From: Bacteroidota bacterium
GTDB taxonomy: Bacteria > Bacteroidota > Bacteroidia > UKL13-3
Assembly: GCA_947449515.1 (NCBI GenBank)
Contig: CANFSD010000003.1
Coordinates: 1 to 35,866, forward strand
Length of the DNA stretch: 35,866 nucleotides
Reading direction: 5' to 3'
A program made the translations under genes and the position numbers. Shown piece after piece: positions 6,422 through 13,383 of the stretch (position 1 is the first letter of the stretch; each line of letters begins with the position of its first letter). The notes under the pieces are model-generated. The model was not told the origin of the DNA, ran no database searches, and was given only the letters and a program-made list of their open reading frames with translations.

Positions 6422-7129
6422 TTATCCAAGCACAAATACACAAGGGATTTTATGGATTTCGGGTTTTTGGTTTTTCCATTGGGCCATGGTTTTTGTTTTC
6501 ACCCATCCTTTGTGAGAACTGATATTGCATGCTATGCACAATTTTGTTTGCGAATTACATTGGGCAATGAGTTCATCCAACAATTGTAAATTACGGTAGG
6601 GGGTTTCCATAAAAATTTGTGAAACCCCTCTGTGGGCTTGAGATTCGAGCTCCTTAATTCTTTTAATTTTTGGCGCTTTATCAATGGGTAAATAACCAGA
6701 AAAAGTAAATTGTTGGCCATTAAAGCCACTACCCATTAAGGCCATCATCATACTAGAAGCTCCTGGTAAGGGAATAACCTCTATGTTTTTTGCCTGCGCT
6801 AATGCAACCAAAGCCGAGCCTGGATCGGCAATGCAGGGTAAGCCGGCATCGCTTATTATTCCGGCATCTTGACCCTCTAATGCCTTGATTAAAGCGGGTA
6901 CTTCATTTGGGTTAGTATGCTCATTTAAAAGCCAAATTTGAAGTTCAGCTTGAGCGTTTTCTAGCTGCAACCTTTTTATCAAAGCCCTGGCTTGTTTCTC
7001 GTTCTCAACTACAAAATGTTTAAGGTGGTGCACCATTTTGCGCACCATTTCTGCAATGAAATTATCGGGATTATCCTCACTTAGGAAGTTAGGAATGAGG
7101 TATAATTTACCATAGTTAATAGTGGACAT
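6422..7129 (-). CDS. RsmI-like SAM-dependent methyltransferase (tetrapyrrole-methylase fold)
   Basis: This is a 235-residue protein of the tetrapyrrole methylase superfamily, closest by eye to RsmI, which 2'-O-methylates C1402 of 16S rRNA. The GIISDAGLPCIADPGSALV segment (90-108) and the PLPGASSMMMALMGSGF segment match RsmI well, as does METPYRN. It differs from standard RsmI in two ways: it is shorter (RsmI is about 280 residues), and its N-terminus reads GKLYLIPNFLSEDN where RsmI has a GTLY-VATPIGNLGD glycine loop. Such RsmI-like paralogs occur in Bacteroidota. The target RNA is therefore uncertain. It is divergent from the PpiD-like gene. Confidence 0.8.
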   Translation of the reverse strand: MSTINYGKLYLIPNFLSEDNPDNFIAEMVRKMVHHLKHFVVENEKQARALIKRLQLENAQAELQIWLLNEHTNPNEVPALIKALEGQDAGIISDAGLPCIADPGSALVALAQAKNIEVIPLPGASSMMMALMGSGFNGQQFTFSGYLPIDKAPKIKRIKELESQAHRGVSQIFMETPYRNLQLLDELIAQCNSQTKLCIACNISSHKGWVKTKTMAQWKNQKPEIHKIPCVFVLG

Positions 7130-7176
7130 AGTGCAAGTTGTTGATTAGTTGGTAGTTAAAACAAAAAAAATAAAGG

Positions 7177-7207
7177 TTGATTTTTGACATTATCACGCTT
7201 ATTTTCG
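7177..7207 (+). promoter_or_regulatory. Candidate promoter for the PpiD-like foldase
   Basis: TTG at 7177-7179 is followed after 20 bases by TATTTTCG, one mismatch from TAnnTTTG. This leaves a very short leader of about a dozen bases before the ATG at 7227. Confidence 0.4.
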
Positions 7208-7226
7208 CCGTTCTTAAAATATTACA

Positions 7227-9347
7227 ATGGCAATATTAACAAAAATAAGAAACAGATCAGGATTAGCGATTGGTGCAGTAGGTTTAGCACTGGGTTTATT
7301 TGTGGTTTCTGACGCCCTGAATTCTAACAGGGGATGGTTTGGCGGCGGTTCTCAAACCAATAATGTAGGTGAAATTGATGGCGAAACTATCGGCATAAAA
7401 CAATTTGACGACAAATTGCAGTACAACATGGAAAATTTCCAAAAACGTACGCAACAAGAAAATTTAGATGAAGCAACACGCGGTCAGGTTCGTGATCAAA
7501 CTTGGAATCAGATGTTAAATGATTTCATGTTGATGAAAGAATACGACCAATTGGGTGTTAGCATTAGTGAAGAGGAATTAGCCGATATGATTTACGGTAA
7601 CAATATTCATTCGCAAATTAAACAATCATTTACAGACCCAAATACTGGTATGTTTGATGTAAACATTGTTAAACGTAATTTGAAACAAATTACCGAAGGA
7701 ACTGATGAAAAAGTGAAAGCACAATGGAAAGAATTTGAAGACTATTTAGTTACTGAAACTTTGCAACGCAAATATTCAACCTTGTTAAAAAAAGGTTTGT
7801 ATGCAACTTCTTTAGAGGCTAAAAATCTTTATACCAACAGAACGCAAACTGCTGATGTGAACTTTGTAGCTTTTGCTTACAATACTATTGCAGATTCAAG
7901 TATTACTGCTGATGAGAGCGATTTAAAATCGTATTTCAAAAAGAACATGGACAAATACAATGAACGCGAAAATTCTCGTAAATTGGAGTTTGTAGTTTGG
8001 GATTTTGCACCAACAAGTGAAGACAGTGCAGAAGTTCAAAAATGGGCTTTTGATCAAGTTGAGCAATTCAAAGCAGCTGAAAATGATACAGCATACGTAG
8101 ACATTAACAGTGATGCTAAATTTAATCCAACTGCTAAAAGAAGAAGCGATTTCCCTGAATCTGTTCAAGCAAGATTGTTCCATGATTCAGTTGGTACCGT
8201 TATTGGTCCAATATTTGAAAACGGAAAATATTCTATCTATAAAATATCTGGTATCAAACAAGATTCGGTATTTTCAATGCGTGCAAGCCATATCTTAATT
8301 CGCCCAGAAGGTGCCACAAACTTAGATAGTTCAAATGCCCAGAACAAAGCAAATGATGTTTTCAAGAGATTAAAAGGTGGCGAAGACTTTGCTAAATTAG
8401 CGCAAGAGTTTGGTTCAGATGGTACCAAAGACCGCGGTGGTGATTTGGGTTGGTTCCCAGAAGGACAAATGGTAAAAGAATTTAATGATGCTGTTAAAAA
8501 TGGTAAAAAAGGTGATCAGTTTGTATTGAAAACCCAATTTGGTTACCATGTAATTAAAATAACCGAAGACAAAACCAAGAAAATGGTTTGTGCAGGTATT
8601 TTGGAGCGTTCTGTTGAGGCAAGTGAAAAAACAAGCACAACGGCTTACAATGAAGCAAGTCAATTTGCTGCTAGCAGCAGAGACGCTGAAAGCTTTAACA
8701 AAAACATGGACGAAAAGAAAATGGTAAAACGTATTGCTGAATTTGTACGTGAAACTGATAATTTCTTGCCAGGTTACAACGAAGCACGCGAAGCTGTTCG
8801 TTGGGCATTTAATGCTAAAGTTGGTGATGTGAGTGAAGTAATGACAGTTGGTGGCGATAAATATGTAATTGCTACCCTTACCATGATTCGCGAAAAAGGA
8901 AAAGCAAACTTTGATGCGTCTAAAGACCGTGTAACAAACGATTACCGTAAAGATAAAAAAGCAGAGCAATTGACTGAAAAATTGAAATTGGCTATGGAAG
9001 GTGCTGGAACTTTGGACGCACTTAGCAAGAAAATTAATCAGGCAATTACCCCAATAGCTTCACAAACTTTTGAAAACGGAAGTATTCCTTATGTAGGTTA
9101 TGATAATTCATTTGCAGGTACCATTGCAGGTACAACTGGCATAAACAAATTGTATGGTCCTGTTAAAGGTGATGCAGCAATTTATGCTTACCAAGTAAGT
9201 AAAATTACGCCTGCCGCTGTTATTACAGATTATAACCAACAAAAAACTGAATTAAATGCTGGCCTACAACAAAGAGTTGAATACAGCTACTTTGAAATAT
9301 TAAAAGAGTTGAAAAACGTTAAAGACAACAGATTCTTATTTTATTAA
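7227..9347 (+). CDS. Membrane-anchored periplasmic peptidyl-prolyl isomerase (PpiD-like)
   Basis: This 706-residue foldase probably helps exported and outer-membrane proteins fold. An N-terminal transmembrane anchor (about residues 12-31) is followed by a large SurA/PpiD-type chaperone region. A parvulin PPIase domain starts near residue 349 (MRASHILIRPEG) and includes GEDFAKLAQEFGSDG, GGDLGWFPEGQMVKEF and FGYHVIKITE by about 450. A second, degenerate parvulin-like region lies near 510-560 (ARWAFNAKVGDVSEVMTVGG-type sequence). The length and layout match Bacteroidota PpiD-like proteins. Its stop is one base before the next start, so the alpha/beta hydrolase is coupled to it. A terminator-like hairpin lies about 65 bases past its stop. 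Confidence 0.92.
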   Translation: MAILTKIRNRSGLAIGAVGLALGLFVVSDALNSNRGWFGGGSQTNNVGEIDGETIGIKQFDDKLQYNMENFQKRTQQENLDEATRGQVRDQTWNQMLNDFMLMKEYDQLGVSISEEELADMIYGNNIHSQIKQSFTDPNTGMFDVNIVKRNLKQITEGTDEKVKAQWKEFEDYLVTETLQRKYSTLLKKGLYATSLEAKNLYTNRTQTADVNFVAFAYNTIADSSITADESDLKSYFKKNMDKYNERENSRKLEFVVWDFAPTSEDSAEVQKWAFDQVEQFKAAENDTAYVDINSDAKFNPTAKRRSDFPESVQARLFHDSVGTVIGPIFENGKYSIYKISGIKQDSVFSMRASHILIRPEGATNLDSSNAQNKANDVFKRLKGGEDFAKLAQEFGSDGTKDRGGDLGWFPEGQMVKEFNDAVKNGKKGDQFVLKTQFGYHVIKITEDKTKKMVCAGILERSVEASEKTSTTAYNEASQFAASSRDAESFNKNMDEKKMVKRIAEFVRETDNFLPGYNEAREAVRWAFNAKVGDVSEVMTVGGDKYVIATLTMIREKGKANFDASKDRVTNDYRKDKKAEQLTEKLKLAMEGAGTLDALSKKINQAITPIASQTFENGSIPYVGYDNSFAGTIAGTTGINKLYGPVKGDAAIYAYQVSKITPAAVITDYNQQKTELNAGLQQRVEYSYFEILKELKNVKDNRFLFY

Positions 9348-9348
9348 G

Positions 9349-10116
9349 ATGTTATATTACGAAAGAATAGGATCGGGCAAAACTTGCCTGGTTCTACTTC
9401 ATGGATACTGCGAAAACAATACCTGCTTCAACGAGCAGGTATTGTTTTTTAAGGACCTCTGTACCATACTTACTATAGATTTGCCTGGTTTTGGGAAAAG
9501 TCAGCATTGTGATGCGGATTCAATAGTAGATATGGCAGATCAGGTGAAGGCTGTTATTGAAAAAGAAAACTTGGCACAAGTTATAATGCTTGGCCACAGC
9601 ATGGGCGGTTATGTTTGCTTGGCATTTGCTAATAAATACAAAGAATATTTAGAGGGTTATGGCATCATTGCAAGTACAGCCAATGCAGACAGCAAGGAGA
9701 GAAAAGAAAAACGGATTCAGGTTATCAATTTCATCAAAGAGCAAGGGAAGGAAGCGTATTTAAAGAATTTTATTCCTAGCTTATTTAAACCTGGTTTTAA
9801 TAGCAACATCATCAAAGAAAGAATCCAAGAGGCATGCAATGGCAGTGAGAAAGGAATGATTGGTGCGGCTATAGCAATGATGAACAGACCTGATTCAAAT
9901 GATGTATTCAAAGAATCTAATTTACCTGTGTTTTTTGCTATTGGAAAATTAGATGAATTAATTCCTGCGCAACAACTATTTGAACAGGCGGCATTGTGTA
10001 AAATTGCCCAAGTGGTTTTATTAGAGGAATCGGCACATATGCCCATGTTTGAAACACCAAGCAAATTAAATGTTGCAATTGAATCGTTTATTCAATTGGT
10101 TCGAACCAATTATTAG
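9349..10116 (+). CDS. Alpha/beta-fold hydrolase
   Basis: This 255-residue cytoplasmic alpha/beta hydrolase has a complete catalytic triad by motif: S84 in GHSMGG, D202 in GKLDELIP, and H230 in ESAHMP. The oxyanion region LLHGY is at 16-20, and DLPGFGKS follows at 44-51. The length fits the esterase/BioH-like or MenH-like group, but the substrate cannot be told. It begins one base after the stop of the PpiD-like gene. Codons 22-34 contain a 14-pair hairpin with a U tract, so expression may depend on ribosomes reading through it. Its end overlaps the convergent glycosyltransferase by 4 bases within a perfect palindrome. Confidence 0.9.
   Translation: MLYYERIGSGKTCLVLLHGYCENNTCFNEQVLFFKDLCTILTIDLPGFGKSQHCDADSIVDMADQVKAVIEKENLAQVIMLGHSMGGYVCLAFANKYKEYLEGYGIIASTANADSKERKEKRIQVINFIKEQGKEAYLKNFIPSLFKPGFNSNIIKERIQEACNGSEKGMIGAAIAMMNRPDSNDVFKESNLPVFFAIGKLDELIPAQQLFEQAALCKIAQVVLLEESAHMPMFETPSKLNVAIESFIQLVRTNY
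9413..9450 (+). terminator. Terminator-like hairpin inside the alpha/beta hydrolase gene
   Basis: AAAACAATACCTGC (9413-9426) pairs perfectly with GCAGGTATTGTTTT (9435-9448) around an 8-base loop, ending in a run of six T. It begins 66 bases after the PpiD-like stop codon, inside codons 22-34 of the hydrolase. It looks like an intrinsic terminator able to end PpiD-only transcripts or attenuate the hydrolase; neither is tested. Confidence 0.7.
10094..10111. repeat. Perfect 18-base palindrome with core GGTTCGAACC
   Basis: AATTGGTTCGAACCAATT is a perfect palindrome at the end of the hydrolase gene, touching the convergent glycosyltransferase stop. It encodes the hydrolase tail QLVRTNY. No T tract follows on either strand, so a standard intrinsic terminator is less likely than a binding site or repeat element. 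Confidence 0.7.
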
Positions 10117-12074
10117 GAGCCAAGGTTTCCTGTACTCCTAATGGATTTAAGAACAATAAGGAAATCCTTTTCAATAGAATATTCCTTTGCATAAAGGAAG
10201 TTTAATTTTTGAATGGTAACTGGATTAAGCAATTTGTTTCCTTGCGCATCTAGCGGACTTACCACACCATTTTTAATGGATGGTAGCAGTTTAATATTAT
10301 CTGCTGAGGCATAACCAACCCAAGTTTTTTTAGCAGTCAAAACACTAAAAATGTTATGAAACAAATTGAGCCTTTGTCTTACAAAAATGATTAAAATTGG
10401 TGATAATGCAAACAACAATAAACTGGTTATTACATCAAATGCGCGTTTCTTTTGTTGTTCAAAAGCCTTTGCCAATTTTAAGTTAATCTCAATGGTATAA
10501 AAATCACCAGGGGTATTTTTATTATTGCTGCCAATTATAAAAAGGCTTTCTTCTGGAACAATTTTATATAAAATATCTTGTTGGCTGTTGCTGGCCATCC
10601 ATTCAATAATTTGGCTTGCGGCGAGGTCTTTACTGCAAAAAATAATTTCCTCCACGCCAAAAAATTTAACCAATTCACTTAGCTCGCTTACCTGCCCAAG
10701 GAAATGAATGTCTTTATTTGGTTCTAGTGAAACATAACCCAAATAGTCGCTTTTGGACTTTGATTTTACTAGCAAATCTTGTACACGCTCTACCTCTGAT
10801 TTATTGCCTACAATAATTGTTTTAAGGTGGCTTCCCATGCTCATGCTCCAGCGACGGTATTTAGCATAATATAACAATACCCTAATTGTATAGGGGACAA
10901 CTATTGCAGCTATTGCACCTAAAATAATAATTGCCCTAGAAAAGCGATAAGCGTCGCCAATAAATGCATAGAAAACAGCAATGCCAAGGGTGCCAAATGC
11001 AATGCCTTTGGCAACACTCAAAAAGGTTTTTCTTTTGTTATAGGCACCTGCCAAGTATAAGCCAAAAATCCACAAAAGAGAGTACACAACACTGTTGGAG
11101 TAAACAATTTCACTTGGGTAAGCCTTAGGTGTTGCATATTTAAAATTCGACCAAAAATTAACCAATAAAGTGAGGCTAATAAAGATGCTGCTAAAATCCA
11201 ATAGTGGTAAAAAAACGCGCGCTGCAAATCTACTTACTAGGGCTGCAAATGCGCGAATGTAAATGGCAATATGTATGAGTGCACTAAAATTTCTAGCATG
11301 TTTTTGCGAGTAATGTTTTTTCGCAAAAATGACCATAGCTTTATAAAATGTGAAAACAAAATTCACACTCGTTTTCTTAGTGCTTTCACCTTTGTAGTGA
11401 ATAATGGTTGTGTATGGGTAGTAATAATTCTTATAGCCACTTTTTTGGATACAATAACTCAAGTCTATATCCTCACCATACATGAAATAATCCTCGTCTA
11501 AATAGCCAACTTGCTTTAAAACATCAGCCCTTATCATCATAAAAGCGCCGGCCAATACTTCTACTTCATTGATTTCATTTTCACCTAAAAATCCTAAATG
11601 GTATTTGCCAAATTTCCTTGATTTTGGGAACAAAGCAGCAAGGCCACTTATTTTATAGAACGCTACTTCTGGGGTAGGTAAACCACGCTTAGATTCTGGT
11701 AAAAATTTTCCAGACCCGTCAATCATTTTTACGCCAACAGCGCCAGCATCTGCCGTTTGGTCCATGAATTGGAGGAGTTTGTGAAAGCAATCTTCTTCAA
11801 TAACTGTATCTGGATTGAGAAGTAACACATATTTGCCACTTGCTAGTTTGATGGCTTGGTTATTTGCCTTAGCAAAACCATAATTTTCTTTATTCTCAAT
11901 TAATTTTACCTCTGGGAACAGGCTTTGTACCATTTCGCAGCTTCCATCTAATGAATGGTTGTCGACTACAAATATTTCTGTTTGCAAGCCAATGCAGGCC
12001 CTGCGCACAGCGTGTAAAGCCTGCTCTAGGAAATACTTAACATTATAATTGACAATGACGATCGAAAGCTGCAT
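10113..12074 (-). CDS. GT2 glycosyltransferase fused to a degenerate sugar-phosphate transferase
   Basis: This 653-residue membrane protein has two parts. Residues 1 to about 235 form a GT2 rhamnosyltransferase-like glycosyltransferase: SIVIVNYN (4-11), the VVDNHSLDG nucleotide region, NPDT at 87-90 as DxD equivalent, and YGEDIDLS at 199-206. From about 290 come several transmembrane helices, then a CoA-binding-like domain (TIIVGN near 419), then a remnant of the polyprenyl sugar-phosphate transferase domain: KRAFDVI (543-549) with its helix, KKTWVGYA (582-589) where catalytic enzymes have a VGPRP motif, and YSIEKDFLIVLKSI (632-645). The catalytic core between these is missing. It probably assembles surface polysaccharide. 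Translation starts at the ATG at 12074. Confidence 0.88.
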   Translation of the reverse strand: MQLSIVIVNYNVKYFLEQALHAVRRACIGLQTEIFVVDNHSLDGSCEMVQSLFPEVKLIENKENYGFAKANNQAIKLASGKYVLLLNPDTVIEEDCFHKLLQFMDQTADAGAVGVKMIDGSGKFLPESKRGLPTPEVAFYKISGLAALFPKSRKFGKYHLGFLGENEINEVEVLAGAFMMIRADVLKQVGYLDEDYFMYGEDIDLSYCIQKSGYKNYYYPYTTIIHYKGESTKKTSVNFVFTFYKAMVIFAKKHYSQKHARNFSALIHIAIYIRAFAALVSRFAARVFLPLLDFSSIFISLTLLVNFWSNFKYATPKAYPSEIVYSNSVVYSLLWIFGLYLAGAYNKRKTFLSVAKGIAFGTLGIAVFYAFIGDAYRFSRAIIILGAIAAIVVPYTIRVLLYYAKYRRWSMSMGSHLKTIIVGNKSEVERVQDLLVKSKSKSDYLGYVSLEPNKDIHFLGQVSELSELVKFFGVEEIIFCSKDLAASQIIEWMASNSQQDILYKIVPEESLFIIGSNNKNTPGDFYTIEINLKLAKAFEQQKKRAFDVITSLLLFALSPILIIFVRQRLNLFHNIFSVLTAKKTWVGYASADNIKLLPSIKNGVVSPLDAQGNKLLNPVTIQKLNFLYAKEYSIEKDFLIVLKSIRSTGNLGS

Positions 12075-12175
12075 AAAAAATAGGTAACGAATATAAGGCT
12101 TTGCTTATTGTATTGTCAACTAGAATGCTTGAAACAATTAATGCTTGCTCACCTTTTTTTCTTAATATTGAGGCT

Positions 12176-13291
12176 ATGAAACTTCGTGCGCCTTTATTAC
12201 TTGCCTTTTTTTTAAGTGCATTTGCTGTATTTGCGCAATTGCCAAACCATTTACTTTCAGATAAAATAAGCATAAACGACCTAGATTCTGGGCGTTTTGG
12301 ATTTGGTATTACAAATACGAATTACATGCGAAATACGGAGTACTTTAATCCTATTGAGGAGGGGAGAACTTTGTTTGGCTATCAATTGCATCCGAAGTTT
12401 AGTTATCAGCCAACAAAAAATATTAAATTAGAGGCGGGTATTTGGTTGCGGCACGACTTTGGTGGAATCAACGGATTTACTGAAGCTATTCCTACATTTT
12501 CATTAAAGGCCAAAGGGAAAAAGAGCGAATTGATATTCGGAACCCTTGAGGGAGCGCTCAGTCACGGTGTATTAGAACCAATGATGGATATCAATAGCGC
12601 CATTTACAAGCGAATTGAAAATGGTTTTCAATATAAATTTCATTCAAAAATTAGTTGGTTCGATACTTGGATTAATTGGGAAAAATTTATTGAACCCAAT
12701 GAATTTGCCAAGGAAAAATTTACTGCTGGTATTCATTACAGAGGTAGAATAAATCTTACTGAAGAAACTAAAATTACGCCCTATTTTCAACTCATGGCAT
12801 CACACCAAGGTGGCCAAATTGATACCGATACCCTTGATCCTTTTATGATGCAGTTCAATGCAGCATTTGGAGCTAAATTTCAGCATAATTTAAACGAAAA
12901 GAATAGCCTTTACCTGGATTTAGCCTATTTGACTTATAATGAAACGAGCGATAGCAAGGTTTACCCCCAAAATACTGGTAGCGGCCTTATGGGAAATTTA
13001 GGCTTGAAGTTAAATCAAACAGATTTGATGATCAGTTATTGGCAAGGGTCAAATTATATTGCCCCTCGCGGAACTTCTATATACCAAAGTAGGTCAACTG
13101 TTGACCCTAAAAATTACGAAGAAACTAGACAACTTGTTTTTGTGCGATTTATTCAAAACAAAGCCTTATTTCATTCTCCCGTTATGGCTTCTATTCGGTT
13201 CGAACCGGTATATGATTTGAACCATGGAATTTTTGATTTCAGTTACTCTCTTTATTTAATTTATAGAGGTGATTGGAAGTTTGGCAAATAA
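12176..13291 (+). CDS. Outer-membrane beta-barrel protein of unknown function
   Basis: This is a 371-residue exported protein. The signal peptide MKLRAPLLLAFFLSAFAVFA ends before Q21, a common cleavage pattern in this phylum; an in-frame start further upstream (12101) would put extra residues before it and is rejected. The mature part is rich in alternating aromatic and polar residues with repeated short beta-strand-like segments (LFGYQLHPKFSYQ, KLEAGIWLRHDFGG, GAKFQHNLNEKNSLYLDLAY, FDFSYSLYLIYRG). A porin-like barrel is the best reading. No family is recognised and no neighbour points to a substrate, though a TonB-dependent receptor follows by about 90 bases. A GGTTCGAACC palindrome lies within its 3' region. 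Confidence 0.7.
   Translation: MKLRAPLLLAFFLSAFAVFAQLPNHLLSDKISINDLDSGRFGFGITNTNYMRNTEYFNPIEEGRTLFGYQLHPKFSYQPTKNIKLEAGIWLRHDFGGINGFTEAIPTFSLKAKGKKSELIFGTLEGALSHGVLEPMMDINSAIYKRIENGFQYKFHSKISWFDTWINWEKFIEPNEFAKEKFTAGIHYRGRINLTEETKITPYFQLMASHQGGQIDTDTLDPFMMQFNAAFGAKFQHNLNEKNSLYLDLAYLTYNETSDSKVYPQNTGSGLMGNLGLKLNQTDLMISYWQGSNYIAPRGTSIYQSRSTVDPKNYEETRQLVFVRFIQNKALFHSPVMASIRFEPVYDLNHGIFDFSYSLYLIYRGDWKFGK
13196..13207. repeat. Third perfect GGTTCGAACC core, inside a coding region
   Basis: CGGTTCGAACCG is a 12-base perfect palindrome, preceded by ATT as in the 3465 copy's TTCGG context. It lies inside the outer-membrane protein gene, encoding RFEPV. Presence inside coding sequence argues against all copies being terminators. 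Confidence 0.6.
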
Positions 13292-13383
13292 TAAAGGGCG
13301 CTCGCCATCTTTTTTTGCCTTTGTAAAACAAAATTCCCTCTTCAAGCCTTTTTATGATGAGTACCCGTGTAAAAAATACTGTT

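Noticed and set aside
12101-12175. A longer outer-membrane protein start at 12101
   Set aside because: The ATG at 12176 gives a clean signal peptide; the upstream extension would bury it.
13292-13383. A promoter for the TonB receptor
   Set aside because: T-rich stretches and TTTG occur, but none has a TAnnTTTG element at suitable spacing.
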